Positions 8,071 through 17,189 of a DNA stretch of 64,000 nt are shown piece after piece. The stretch is from an uncultured Acetatifactor sp. (GTDB lineage Bacteria > Bacillota > Clostridia > Lachnospirales > Lachnospiraceae). The notes under the pieces are model-generated. The model searched no databases. It was given only the letters and a program-made list of their open reading frames with translations, and had not been told where the DNA came from. How positions within the stretch are numbered: position 1 is the first letter of the stretch; every line of letters begins with the position of its first letter. The stretch lies in NCBI GenBank assembly GCA_910584865.1, contig CAJUCE010000016.1, positions 1-64,000 of the forward strand. Reading direction: 5' to 3'. Position numbers and translations under genes: made by a program.

Positions 8071-8799
8071 ATGGATTTTAAAAAGTACATAGATAGTGAT
8101 CTTTTGAAAAAATTCGAATTTTATAATTACGGCCATGCACTGGAGATATTGCATGACGCATTCCCGGTCGAATGGAATGAGTTACAGGAATGTCTGCGCA
8201 GGCTGAAGCTTACGGTGGCAGATATTAAGAAAGCCGGAGGCAATGAATCTCCCATACCTAAAAAGTTCGACGATGTTTTATACCCATATGGATGGCGGGA
8301 AATCAGGATAAGCGGAGATTTAATTGTTAAAAAGTATCCGAGACAGATTGCCCAGAGAAGAGGACATTTTGCAGATGAGCCCTTTGAGACCGAGACAATT
8401 GAGGGATATATTGACGGCCACAATATAGATTTTCTGAAAAACAGAGTTGCTTTTGATCTGGAATGGAACAGTAAGGACCAGACGTTCGACAGAGATTTGC
8501 TGGCAATGAGAACTTATTTTGACTGCGGGCTGATTGATGTAGGAATCATTGTGACAAGGGCAGAAGAGCTTAATGAGATATTTAAACAGGAAAAAGATGA
8601 GAATGGCCAGGCTTTAATCAGGAAATACGGAGCAAGCACCACATGGATGGGAAAACTGAGGTATAGGCTTGACTCACGCCGCAACGGGGGCTGTCCCATT
8701 TTGGCAATAGGTATAGGAAAGGAATGCGTTGAGGAATATGGCAGACTTAGTAAGTACCATACAGAACTTAAAAGAATTTACGAAGGAGAAGAAGTATAA
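8071..8799 (+). CDS. BglII/BstYI-family type II restriction endonuclease
   Basis: The product has the family core GYIDGHNIDFLKNRVAFDLE followed at once by WNSKDQTFDRDL and GLIDVGIIVTR, the PD-(D/E)xK-type centre of BglII/BstYI enzymes that cut around GATC. From ATG 8071 it is 242 residues, close to the roughly 200-225 of characterised relatives. AAGGAAATTGAA precedes this ATG, while ATG 7996 lies inside the predicted promoter. Its 3' end overlaps the methylase gene by about 70 bases, so the pair is likely co-translated. Base use is more AT-rich than the flanking metabolic genes, a sign of acquisition. Exact recognition sequence is unknown. Confidence 0.85.
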   Translation: MDFKKYIDSDLLKKFEFYNYGHALEILHDAFPVEWNELQECLRRLKLTVADIKKAGGNESPIPKKFDDVLYPYGWREIRISGDLIVKKYPRQIAQRRGHFADEPFETETIEGYIDGHNIDFLKNRVAFDLEWNSKDQTFDRDLLAMRTYFDCGLIDVGIIVTRAEELNEIFKQEKDENGQALIRKYGASTTWMGKLRYRLDSRRNGGCPILAIGIGKECVEEYGRLSKYHTELKRIYEGEEV

Positions 8800-9391
8800 T
8801 ACGATTTATGCAGATCCACCATGGCAGTTTCAGAACAGGACAGGGAAAGTTGCTCCGGAACATAAGCGCCTGACCCGATATGAGACGATGACAATTTCAG
8901 ATATCAAAGCATTGCCTGTTGCGGACATTACCGGAGATAAGGCACATCTTTATTTATGGGTTCCCAACGCATTACTTCCGGATGGGTTGGAGGTGATGGA
9001 TGCGTGGGGGTTTGAATATAAAGGTAATATTGTGTGGGAGAAAGTGCGAAAGGACGGAGGGCCTGACGGCAGGGGCGTTGGATTCTATTTTAGAAATGTA
9101 ACAGAACTGATTCTGTTTGGGATCAAAAAGAAAAGTGCGCCTAATAGAACACTGCAGCCGGCACGGTCACAAGTCAATATCATCAGAGCCATGAAGAGGG
9201 AGCATAGCCGTAAACCGGATGAGATAGTGTCAATTATCGAGGCGTGCAGCCAGGGGCCAAGAATTGAGCTTTTTGCCAGAGGAGTCAGGGATGGATGGGA
9301 TATGTGGGGGAACCAGGCTACTGCAGATTACGAGCCCACATGGGATACTTATTCCAATCATACGACAGCGCTTACAAAACAGCATGCGTAA
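8729..9391 (+). CDS. MT-A70 family DNA adenine methyltransferase
   Basis: N6-adenine methylase of the MT-A70 family, 220 residues. The catalytic DPPW is at residues 29-32 in TIYADPPWQF, followed by the S-adenosylmethionine-binding elements LYLWVPNALL and ELILFGIKK. It presumably protects host sites from the overlapping endonuclease; modification of the A in GATC-core sites fits that partner. Start TTG 8729 has AGGAAAGGAA at good spacing. ATG 8738, three codons later, is an alternative but its GAGGA is only two bases away. It forms a restriction-modification unit with the preceding gene. Confidence 0.9.
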   Translation: MRNMADLVSTIQNLKEFTKEKKYNTIYADPPWQFQNRTGKVAPEHKRLTRYETMTISDIKALPVADITGDKAHLYLWVPNALLPDGLEVMDAWGFEYKGNIVWEKVRKDGGPDGRGVGFYFRNVTELILFGIKKKSAPNRTLQPARSQVNIIRAMKREHSRKPDEIVSIIEACSQGPRIELFARGVRDGWDMWGNQATADYEPTWDTYSNHTTALTKQHA

Positions 9392-9467
9392 CTGGCGGAT
9401 GTGATTTGCAAGTGATAAGGGAGGAATTACGTATAAATATATAGAAAATTATAAAGGGTGCATAGAA

Positions 9468-11288
9468 TTGGTTGAATTATATGGGGACAATTCGTTGTTG
9501 CCTTATGCGTTGCAGTTGAGATATGATATAGAAGATATTATAGCTGTTGCATCGGACGCGTTAACAGACGGTAGTGATGATAAAAAATGTGATTTGATTT
9601 ATATTGACCATGATTCTGGCTTTGCAGTTGTTGCGCAGGCATATATGAAAAGAGAACCACAAGAAACAGATTTAGCTAAAGTAAATAAAGCAAGTGATTT
9701 AAGTGTTGCTGCTTCGTGGATTTTTACACGTGATATTGAAGATATTCCAGAGAGAATAAAAGGTGTTGTTAGGGAATTGCAAGATGCAATTAAAGAGGGT
9801 GATATAAATACGATAAACTTCTGGTATGTGCATAATATGAATGAGAAAAATAATCCAGAAGTACAGGAAGAGTTAAATACTGTGCAGATTGCTGCACAAA
9901 AGTTGGTTAATTCTTTAGCAGGAGATAATTCTGTTAAAGTAGTAGCATTAGAGGTGGGAAATAATACTATTGAGAAATGGTACAATAGTTCTAACAAACG
10001 TATTATGGTTGAAGAAACGATTTCTGTTGATGGATCTGGGAATGTATTTGAAATAAGCGGGAACAAATGGAGAGCTTGTGTGACTGCTGTTAAAGGATCG
10101 TGGATTCGAAGATTATATTTAAAATATAAAGATGACCTTTTTTCGGGAAATCCTAGAAACTTTCTTGGGGCAGGAAAGCGAAAGAATAAGATTAATTTAG
10201 GCATTATGGAAACAGTAGAAAAGCAACCAGAAAATTTTTGGGCATATAATAATGGATTGACAGCTTTAGTAAATGATTATTATATTGAAGATAATATGTT
10301 GAAATCTGTAACTGGAATTACTGTTATAAATGGTGCACAGTCTACAGGTGCAATAGGAGCAGTGGATTTTCTGAAAGAAGATTTTTTGGTTCCTATACGA
10401 TTTATCGTATGCGGCGATCCAAAGATAATTGAAGAAATAATAAATAACAATAATAAACAAAATGAAATTCTTCCATCAGATTTAAGAAGCAATGATAAAC
10501 AACAGATCAGGCTTAGAAATGAATTTATACCCACAAACGTAATTAATTGCCGTCTGCATAATATAACGAGTGAACGCATCGGCATTCCAGAGTCGAAAGC
10601 GGCAATTAAATGCGTTCACGAGTTTAAAAAGTTTCCACAATTGTATTATAGTGGTGGGAGGCGGGATAGCACACGGGTAAGAAATAAAGAAGTATTTGAC
10701 CCATATTTAGTAGCGCAAACGTTGTTGGCTTTTCATGGTAATTGTGTGACGGCATATAATTCAAAGAAAATAATTTGGGATGAAGATAAAGAATATAGCA
10801 ATATTTTCTCTGATCAGCTGTCCGCTGAACATATTATTTTTGTTTATTCTCTGGGTAGAGCTATAGATGAGTATAAAATTTTTTTGAAAAACAAGAAAGA
10901 AGAGCGAACAGATGTTGAAGAGGGGGAGGTTAATTTCTTAAGCAGGCGAGGGGCAAAGATGCTTTTAATTTATGCGATAGGTGTCTGTATGGAAAGGTTA
11001 ATAAGTAAAAAGATATTTGATTCTTGGAAGTTATTTTATAAGGATAACCAAAATTTTGAATCATTAGTAAAAAGATGGAAACAAGTTCTTGACATTTTAC
11101 TGCCATTTCATGGAACATTGGAACCGGCCTTGATCGGAGGATTAAAAAGTAGAGAAGCATCAAAGAATGTTGCAATGCAACTTCGTGCAGTTGTATCATC
11201 GTTAGGAACAGTATATGCCAAGCAACTTTATGAGTTTATTAAAAGCATTAATACAGATATGCAAATTAACCAGTTGTGCTACTTATAG
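9468..11288 (+). CDS. AIPR-family (abortive infection phage resistance) protein
   Basis: Large protein, 606 residues from TTG 9468, with the AIPR hallmark NFWAYNNGLTALV followed by GITVINGAQSTGAIGAVDFL around residues 260-300. Members are linked to phage defence, often beside restriction-modification genes as here. A strong AAGGGAGG lies at 9417-9424 with no standard start after it. The frame is open from there and reads ITYKYIENYKGCIELVELYG, so translation may really begin at ACG 9429 or ATT 9426. Codons are strikingly AT-rich compared with the rest of the window, the clearest sign of transfer here. Biochemical activity is unknown. Confidence 0.85.
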   Translation: MVELYGDNSLLPYALQLRYDIEDIIAVASDALTDGSDDKKCDLIYIDHDSGFAVVAQAYMKREPQETDLAKVNKASDLSVAASWIFTRDIEDIPERIKGVVRELQDAIKEGDINTINFWYVHNMNEKNNPEVQEELNTVQIAAQKLVNSLAGDNSVKVVALEVGNNTIEKWYNSSNKRIMVEETISVDGSGNVFEISGNKWRACVTAVKGSWIRRLYLKYKDDLFSGNPRNFLGAGKRKNKINLGIMETVEKQPENFWAYNNGLTALVNDYYIEDNMLKSVTGITVINGAQSTGAIGAVDFLKEDFLVPIRFIVCGDPKIIEEIINNNNKQNEILPSDLRSNDKQQIRLRNEFIPTNVINCRLHNITSERIGIPESKAAIKCVHEFKKFPQLYYSGGRRDSTRVRNKEVFDPYLVAQTLLAFHGNCVTAYNSKKIIWDEDKEYSNIFSDQLSAEHIIFVYSLGRAIDEYKIFLKNKKEERTDVEEGEVNFLSRRGAKMLLIYAIGVCMERLISKKIFDSWKLFYKDNQNFESLVKRWKQVLDILLPFHGTLEPALIGGLKSREASKNVAMQLRAVVSSLGTVYAKQLYEFIKSINTDMQINQLCYL

Positions 11289-11336
11289 TTAAAAACTGCA
11301 TAGTTTGGTGAAGAGCTTAAAAAGCCTAAAAAGTCC

Positions 11337-11375
11337 GGGAATGGATTATCAAATCGAAAAATAGAATCCATTCCC
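11337..11375. terminator. Bidirectional terminator between AIPR and metG
   Basis: An 11-bp perfect stem GGGAATGGATT / AATCCATTCCC with a 17-base loop. On the reverse strand it is followed within a few bases by CTTTTTA, so it best serves metG; on the plus strand the T-run is weaker (tgtagtttt). Confidence 0.7.
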
Positions 11376-11421
11376 TGTAGTTTTCAGATGTTCGGTGCAA
11401 ACGGAGCCGAGCCCCCAACAT

Positions 11422-13047
11422 TCACAGAGTTTTCAGTCTCTCCGCCTCAGTCTCTATCGCCTTTTTGTCAATCCTCTGAAACAGAATCTCCACTTCCGGA
11501 AGCCGGTATCCGGCCGGTACGGACTGTTTCCGCCAGTGGTTCGTCAATTCTAACCACCCGCACACCTTCTCCGATGAAAAGGGGAGAAAGGGTGCCAGCA
11601 GGACGGCCAGGTTCGCAATGATCTGCACGCATTGATAAAGGGTGTTTTCGCAGGCTGCCCGGTCTGTGTTCCTGGTAATCCAGGGCTGTCTTGTATCGAA
11701 GAATTTATTTGCGCTTCTCACGAAATCAAATATTTCTTCCAGGGCGTCCTTGAAGGCTCCTTTTTCAATCTGCCCGCCCACCGAGGCGAACAGCCCGTCA
11801 GTCTGCCTGTCAATGTCCGGGTCAGCCGCCCCGCAGGGCACGGTTCCGTCAAGGTATTTTGCGATAAACGCCAAGGAGCGGTTCACGAAATTGCCGTAGC
11901 CTCCCAGTAGTTCCCCGTTGTGGCTGTGGACAAACTCCCGCCAGGAGAAATCCGCGTCCTTCTTCTCCGGCCCGTTTGCCAGGAAAAAATAGCGGATGGA
12001 GTCGGCTTCGTAGCGTGCCAGCAGGTCCTTTACCCAGATGGCATAATTCTGACTGGTTGATATTTTCCTTCCCTCCAGGGTCTGATACTCACTGGATATG
12101 ATCCTGTCCGGCAGATGCCATCCCCCGCCGTTTGCGGTTAAAAGGGCGGGCAGGATAATGGTGTGAAAGGGGATGTTGTCCTTTCCGTGTACGTAGTAAT
12201 GGAGGGCGTCCTCTCCCCAGAGCGCCCGGAAATCCCCACCCCTGGCTTCCGCGGCCGTTTTACTGGCGGAGAGATACCCCAGGACATTTTCCGCCCAGAT
12301 ATAGATGGTCTTGTTCTCATAGCCTTCCTTCGGAACCGGAATCCCCCATTCCAGATCCCTGGTCAGGGCGCGGTCCCGCAGGCCGTCCCGGATATATTTG
12401 TTGGTAAAGGCGACAGCATTTTTCCGCCACTGGGGATGGCTGTCCACCAGATCCCGGAGCTGTCTTTCCAGGCGGGAAACGGCGATGTAGAGATGCTTTG
12501 TCCTGCGGAAATCTATGGGCCTTTTGCAGGAGGCGCACACAGGCTTCAGGAGATTTTCCGGTTCCAGTACCGCGCCGCAGGCATCGCACTGATCCCCCCT
12601 GGCGTCACTGCCGCACCGGGGGCATTTTCCCAGTACGAAGCGGTCTGCCAGGAAAGAGCCGCAGTCCCGGCAATAGGCCTGGGGCGCTTCCTTTTCGTAG
12701 ACATACGCGCTCTCATATAGTTTTCTGTGAAATTCCGTTACAAAGCGTTTGTGTTCTTCAGAGGAGGTCTTCGTATAGACATCGTAGCTGAAGCCCAGCT
12801 TGCGAAAACAGTCCGTAAACTCCTCATGGTAAAAATCGCTGATTTCCCGGGGGCTTTTGTTCTCCTGCCTAGCCCGGATTGCCACGGGCGTCCCGTGGCA
12901 GTCGCTTCCTGATACAAAATATACATTGTCGCCTGCCGCCCTGTGGTACCTGGTCAGTACGTCCCCTGGCAGCAACCCTGCGATATGGCCGATGTGCAGG
13001 GAGCCGTTTGCGTAGGGCCATGCCCCGCCAATTAATATATTCCTCAT
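11422..13047 (-). CDS. metG: Methionyl-tRNA synthetase
   Basis: Class I synthetase charging tRNA-Met, 541 residues. HIGH is at 18-21 (NGSLHIGH) and the KMSKS loop is degenerate (GRKISTSQN, about residue 320). Four CxxC-type pairs between residues about 125 and 175 form the zinc knuckles of the connective peptide. The C-terminal dimerisation/tRNA-binding extension of long MetRS forms is absent, as in many short bacterial types. The gene is transcribed from its own promoter through a T-box leader. A degraded partial copy lies at 7543-7655 on the other side of the defence island. Whether this is the only metG of the genome cannot be judged. Confidence 0.95.
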   Translation of the reverse strand: MRNILIGGAWPYANGSLHIGHIAGLLPGDVLTRYHRAAGDNVYFVSGSDCHGTPVAIRARQENKSPREISDFYHEEFTDCFRKLGFSYDVYTKTSSEEHKRFVTEFHRKLYESAYVYEKEAPQAYCRDCGSFLADRFVLGKCPRCGSDARGDQCDACGAVLEPENLLKPVCASCKRPIDFRRTKHLYIAVSRLERQLRDLVDSHPQWRKNAVAFTNKYIRDGLRDRALTRDLEWGIPVPKEGYENKTIYIWAENVLGYLSASKTAAEARGGDFRALWGEDALHYYVHGKDNIPFHTIILPALLTANGGGWHLPDRIISSEYQTLEGRKISTSQNYAIWVKDLLARYEADSIRYFFLANGPEKKDADFSWREFVHSHNGELLGGYGNFVNRSLAFIAKYLDGTVPCGAADPDIDRQTDGLFASVGGQIEKGAFKDALEEIFDFVRSANKFFDTRQPWITRNTDRAACENTLYQCVQIIANLAVLLAPFLPFSSEKVCGWLELTNHWRKQSVPAGYRLPEVEILFQRIDKKAIETEAERLKTL

Positions 13048-13139
13048 TTTGATACCTCATTTCCATTATTTTTGTGAAAATCCTGTAACTTGCCTGCGGA
13101 AACCGTCAGGCGTTTTGTCCTCTTTTGCACGAAATTCCC

Positions 13140-13178
13140 AGAGCATGTTTGAAAATTGGTTTCCGTCAGCTGTGCGCC
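13140..13178 (-). mobile_element. Degenerate MITE end in the metG leader
   Basis: AGAGCATGTTTGAAAATT followed by ggtttccgtcagctgtgcg matches the complement of the right end of the 7341-7540 element at nearly every position over about 39 bases, beginning with its terminal repeat. The opposite terminus is not found nearby, so only one end persists. It lies in the transcribed region between the T-box terminator and the metG start. Confidence 0.75.
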
Positions 13179-13318
13179 AAATCAACTTTCGAAAGACGGC
13201 ACACCGAGCAGCCAAGCCTGTCCTACAGGCATTTTGCATGGAAGTTTACTGTGATTCCCCTGTCTTCCAAGCCCGCCTCCATGTGCTGCCCTTTCGCCTT
13301 TATGTCATTTTCTCCATC

Positions 13319-13637
13319 AAAAAAGCCCTCCTTCCTGAAAAATTTCTTTTCAGGGACGAGAGCAAGGAATTGTTTTCAATAACGATTTCTATGCTTCGTG
13401 TTACCACCCTAAATTCACCCATGCCTCGCGGCATGAGCCTTATCAACTGCGGACGAGAAATGATTCGTCGACAGCCTGTCACTGTAACGGGTGCACCCGT
13501 CGTAGCCTTGGCCGGGGGCTTCGGTACGCGGCTCCGAGACCATTTTGGGCGGTTCCTTGGGCGCCTGTTTCCACCTGTCCAGGCTCTCTGTGGCTTATCT
13601 AACCGCTTACTCTTCTCTTCACAGCCTTTCTTTCTGT
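13319..13637 (-). promoter_or_regulatory. T-box leader (methionine) with terminator
   Basis: Read on the reverse strand, stem I contains the AG-bulge hallmark AGAGAGCCTGGACAGGTGG and ends in GGAGC. A candidate AUG specifier lies at 13543-13541 (CCCAAAATGGTCTC). The T-box sequence is AGGGTGGTAACACG (13410-13397), a variant of the usual AGGGTGGNACCGCG. The terminator hairpin pairs CTGAAAA with TTTTCAG and a lower GCTCTC../..GGAGGGC stem before TTTTTT (13324-13319). Uncharged tRNA-Met would stabilise the antiterminator and allow metG expression. Confidence 0.9.
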
Positions 13638-13644
13638 AAGCACA

Positions 13645-13673
13645 AGAATAGCGCGGTTTGGGCGGTTTGTCAA
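13645..13673 (-). promoter_or_regulatory. metG promoter
   Basis: On the reverse strand: perfect TTGACA (13673-13668), a 17-base spacer, then TATTCT (13650-13645). The T-box stem I begins a few bases downstream, as expected for a T-box transcript. Confidence 0.85.
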
Positions 13674-13689
13674 CCCTTTTTGGAAACTC

Positions 13690-13839
13690 CGGCGATATTT
13701 CCGCGGAGGAACTGGCAGAATACGACAGAGGGGCGGAATTTGTAAATTACGTAAAAAATAAGGGTGCTCTTTTTCCTTCTATGATTTGGATGGAAATAAA
13801 ATCGAAATCTGGGAAGACTATGAGTATGGCGTCAAATAG
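13690..13839 (+). pseudogene. Remnant of a VOC/glyoxalase-like gene (tentative)
   Basis: One frame reads GDISAEELAEYDRGAEFVNY; after a frame change the next reads FSFYDLDGNKIEIWEDYEYG and then stops at 13837-13839. The second part resembles the C-terminal FYDPDGNxIEI motif of vicinal-oxygen-chelate proteins. The upstream part of any such gene is missing, replaced by the metG promoter region. A short frameshifted leftover is the simplest reading; the family guess is weak. Confidence 0.35.
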
Positions 13840-13901
13840 AAGGTGAAGACTGGAATCACTGAATGGTTCCAACCATGTAGCTTTTTCATAGGAATTTTCG
13901 G

Positions 13902-13927
13902 AAAATCACTGATGCATCAGTGATTTT
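13902..13927. terminator. Bidirectional terminator hairpin
   Basis: A perfect 13-bp palindrome AAAATCACTGATG / CATCAGTGATTTT with essentially no loop bases, followed by T-rich sequence on both strands. It can terminate the MFS gene from the right and the remnant from the left. Confidence 0.6.
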
Positions 13928-14051
13928 TCCCGGATTACAGGGTTCGTACAGCTGTTCTTGTAATTTGCCGACAATTTCCTTGTGAGAGAAAAGACATGAT
14001 GTCGGAACCATGGCAGGATTGTTGGTTCAGGCCATGCGGTTTATCCCAACG

Positions 14052-15254
14052 TTATTGGCAGTCAACTGCATTACCGTTCTTTTTCGTTTTCCCGCAGAGA
14101 ATGACCCCGCTTAACAGCAGCATCGGGAAAATGATCCCTGTCAGTACCCCCATCTTCAGATTATCTCCCAGGGCCCCGGAGACCATCCCCACCAGAGTGG
14201 GACCGCTGGAACAGCCCACATCCCCGCCTAAAGCAAGCAGCGCGAACATGGCCGTACCCCCTTTCGGCAGCGCCGCGGCTGCCTTGCTGAAGGTGCCCGG
14301 CCACATAATTCCCACCGACAGGCCGCAGAGGGCGCAGGCGGCCAGACTCAGCTGCGGAACCGGGAAAAGGGCGATCCCTAAATAAGCCAGAATACACAGG
14401 CAGCTGCTGTAAATCATAAAGCGGTCCAGGTGAATCTTATCGCCGTATTTTCCATAAAACATCCGGGATGTCCCCATCAGAATCGCGAAGGCCATGGGCC
14501 CGGCCAGATCGCCCGCCGTTTTGGAGATACCCAGTCCTTTCTCCGCAAAGGTGGAAGCCCACTGGCTGATGGCCTGTTCGCTTGCCCCTGCGCATACCAT
14601 CATAATCATCAATACCCAGAAGAGCTTCATCTGGAACAGTTCTTTTAACGAAAGCCCCTTCTCCCCCTCTTCCATGAGAGAGGCAATGGGGACTTTGGCA
14701 AAGGCAAGGGCATTTCCGATGGGAATCAGCGCCCAGACCACTGCAAGGGTCTTCCAGTTCTCAATGCCGGCCACATGGAAAAACAGGGTTGAAATCAGCA
14801 CCACCCCCGCATGCCCCCAACAGTAAAAGGAATGGAGCATGCTCATCGTCTTCTCTTTATTGTCAGATGGGCAGGCTTCCACCACCGGGCTCACCAGAAC
14901 CTCCAGAAGTCCTCCGCCCACCGCGTAAACCATGACGGAAACCAAAATTCCGGCAAAGGGCGACGGCAGGACTTCCGGTAAAACGGTCAGGAAAATCAGC
15001 CCCAATGCCGAAAGGAGGTGGGCTATAATCAACGATGCACGATATCCTATTTTGTCGATAAATCCTACGGAGCAAAGATCCGTCAGAAGCTGCACTCCAA
15101 AGTTAAGCGTCACCAGCAGCGTAATCCGGGAAAGCGGAATCTGGTAGCTCTTCTGAAAAAATAAAAACAGCAGCGGGGTAAAATTGACGATGATGGCCTG
15201 GGAGATATATCCCAGAAAGCAGGCTGTGATGGTCTTGTTATATTGGTTTCTCAT
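14052..15254 (-). CDS. MFS transporter
   Basis: Membrane protein of 400 residues with about 12 hydrophobic helices and no soluble domain. Conserved MFS features include the acidic/charged loop near helix 2-3 (DLCSVGFIDKIGYRASL) and SRMFYGKYGDKI in the second half. The ATG has GGAGGATAAC just upstream on the reverse strand. It is transcribed divergently from the carboxylesterase and may belong with it functionally, but substrate is unknown. An exporter or a sugar/organic-anion symporter are both possible. Confidence 0.88.
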   Translation of the reverse strand: MRNQYNKTITACFLGYISQAIIVNFTPLLFLFFQKSYQIPLSRITLLVTLNFGVQLLTDLCSVGFIDKIGYRASLIIAHLLSALGLIFLTVLPEVLPSPFAGILVSVMVYAVGGGLLEVLVSPVVEACPSDNKEKTMSMLHSFYCWGHAGVVLISTLFFHVAGIENWKTLAVVWALIPIGNALAFAKVPIASLMEEGEKGLSLKELFQMKLFWVLMIMMVCAGASEQAISQWASTFAEKGLGISKTAGDLAGPMAFAILMGTSRMFYGKYGDKIHLDRFMIYSSCLCILAYLGIALFPVPQLSLAACALCGLSVGIMWPGTFSKAAAALPKGGTAMFALLALGGDVGCSSGPTLVGMVSGALGDNLKMGVLTGIIFPMLLLSGVILCGKTKKNGNAVDCQ

Positions 15255-15516
15255 GTTATCCTCCCTGTGTACGGTTCCTGTTTCAGGCTGTTTCCGGTGT
15301 ATTTACCCCTAAAAACAAGCGCATAAAATAGTGCCTTCGGCACCTTGCTGATTCCATGTCCGTCTGGCGACGACTTTCCGATTAGGAAAAAAGAGAGATC
15401 CCTAACAGGAACAGTATACAGCATTTTACAAAAAATGGAATAGCTGAATTGAATTATTTGGCGAGAGTGATCCGAGTTACGGCATGATCCGCGCGGAAAA
15501 AGTTCCCTTTCCGGAA

Positions 15517-15545
15517 TTGCACATCCACTCAAAATGGGTTAAAAT
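15517..15545 (+). promoter_or_regulatory. Carboxylesterase promoter
   Basis: TTGCAC (15517-15522), 17-base spacer, TAAAAT (15540-15545), about 75 bases before the esterase start. The rest of the 365-bp divergent gap (15255-15620) holds a short GGTGCCGAAGGCAC-type hairpin near 15331 and no gene. Confidence 0.6.
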
Positions 15546-15620
15546 ATGTTTATCTGAAAGACGTGCGGCAGGCAAAAAGACAGTATAGGGAGCAAAATAA
15601 AGAAACGGAGGCAGTAACTT

Positions 15621-17180
15621 ATGGAGAAAAAATTCATCTACGACGAGCAGACAGCCGTGGTGGACACCGACAAAGGAAAGGTGCGTGGCTACTTCTATGA
15701 CGACATGTACATCTTTAAAGGAATCCCCTACGCCAAGGCAAAGCGCTTCCATGCGCCCGAGCCGGTAGAGCCCTGGGAGGGCGTGTTCCAGGCCACAAGC
15801 TACGGCTATGTGTGTCCCCTTATGGATCTGGGCAAGCCCGGCGGCGAGCTGATGGTGCCCCACCGGTTCTGGGTCATGAACGAGGACTGCCAGAACCTGA
15901 ATATCTGGAGCCCGGGACTGGACACAGGCAAACGCCCCGTCATGGTATGGCTTCACGGCGGCGGATTCTTTGCGGGATCTTCCATCGAGCAGGTTGCCTA
16001 CGAGGGCGGGAACATGTGCAAACTGGGCCGGGTGGTGGTAGTGTCCGTGAACCACAGGCTCAATGTCCTGGGCTACTGTGACCTGTCCCCCTTCGGAGAG
16101 GAGTACGCCAACTCCGGCAATGCGGGAACCGATGACCTGGTGGCGGCCCTGAAATGGATTCATGAAAATATCGAAAGCTTCGGCGGAGATCCGGAGAATG
16201 TGACCATCTTCGGACAGTCCGGAGGAGGTGCAAAAGTGACCACTTTGCTCCAGACCCCGGCGGCGGACGGCCTGTTTGCCAAGGGCATCAATATGAGCGG
16301 CGTCATCGGCGGCTCCCTGGCAGACTGCACGGGAAGCGGCGGGAAACTGGGCAGGGCATTGATGGAAGAGCTTAAGGTGGAAGACGTGAAGGCTTTGGAG
16401 ACTGTGCCCTACGACGCCCTGGCGGCAGCCTACAACAAGGTAAAGCCCGCACTGGAGCAGGCCGGCGAGTATGTGGGCGGATCGCCTTTCAAAAACGCCT
16501 TCTATGCGGGAGAGCCTGTGGCCAACGGCTTCCGCAGGGAGACGGAGCATGTACCCATGATGGTGGGAAGCGTGTTCGGAGAGTTCGGCTCCTTTGCCCC
16601 CACCCCCTACAGGAGAGCGGAGATGACCAGAGAGGAAGGCATGGCCTATGTGGAAGCGGAAGTAGGAAAGGAAGAAGCGGGAGAGCTTCTTGACCTGTTT
16701 CAGAAAGCCTACCCGGAACGCAACCCGGTGGATATCATGACCATGGATTTTATGTTCCGGGGACCGGAGATAGAGTACATCAAAGCCAGGGCAAACTGCA
16801 GTGGCGGCGTATGGTCTTACCTGTTCAACCTGGATATGAACTTTGACGGCGGACGTACGCCCTGGCACTGCGCAGACATCCCTTATTTCTTCCACAACAC
16901 CGGGCTTGCGCCCTATACCCAGGAGGAAGGTGTCACTGAGCGGGTGGAGAAGCTGATTTTCGATTCTGTCATGGCCTTTGCCAGAACCAGCAATCCCCAG
17001 AACCCGGAGGTGCCCAACTGGCCCGCCTCCACCCCGGAGACCGAGTACACTTTGGTCATCGGCAGGGAGAGCCAGGTAAAGGAGAACTTTGACCACGAGC
17101 TGCTGCCCGTCCTTGGCAAGTGCATGGGCCCGGTGCTCGCCAGAATGATGGCAAAACAGAAGCCGGAGATTCAGCACTAA
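15621..17180 (+). CDS. Type-B carboxylesterase
   Basis: Alpha/beta-hydrolase of the carboxylesterase/lipase type-B family, 519 residues, the usual length. The oxyanion-hole motif is WLHGGGFFAG, the nucleophile is S200 in FGQSGGGAK (GQSGG replaces the common GESAG), and the catalytic histidine is H416 in PWHCADIPYFF. The acidic member is probably in GEFGSF. No signal peptide, so cytoplasmic. ACGGAGG precedes the ATG. Between a beta-glucosidase and an MFS transporter it could remove acyl groups from plant glycosides, an inference from neighbours only. Confidence 0.92.
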   Translation: MEKKFIYDEQTAVVDTDKGKVRGYFYDDMYIFKGIPYAKAKRFHAPEPVEPWEGVFQATSYGYVCPLMDLGKPGGELMVPHRFWVMNEDCQNLNIWSPGLDTGKRPVMVWLHGGGFFAGSSIEQVAYEGGNMCKLGRVVVVSVNHRLNVLGYCDLSPFGEEYANSGNAGTDDLVAALKWIHENIESFGGDPENVTIFGQSGGGAKVTTLLQTPAADGLFAKGINMSGVIGGSLADCTGSGGKLGRALMEELKVEDVKALETVPYDALAAAYNKVKPALEQAGEYVGGSPFKNAFYAGEPVANGFRRETEHVPMMVGSVFGEFGSFAPTPYRRAEMTREEGMAYVEAEVGKEEAGELLDLFQKAYPERNPVDIMTMDFMFRGPEIEYIKARANCSGGVWSYLFNLDMNFDGGRTPWHCADIPYFFHNTGLAPYTQEEGVTERVEKLIFDSVMAFARTSNPQNPEVPNWPASTPETEYTLVIGRESQVKENFDHELLPVLGKCMGPVLARMMAKQKPEIQH

Positions 17181-17189
17181 GAAAACAGG

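Noticed and set aside
15480..15600. Possible AraC-type regulator remnant (DPSYGMIRAEKV..PELHIHSKW)
   Set aside because: Short, no HTH, and a good promoter for the esterase runs through it.
15477..17177. Long reverse-strand reading frame opposite the carboxylesterase
   Set aside because: It is antisense to a gene with clear catalytic motifs, has no ribosome site and no recognisable domain; a GC-rich codon shadow.
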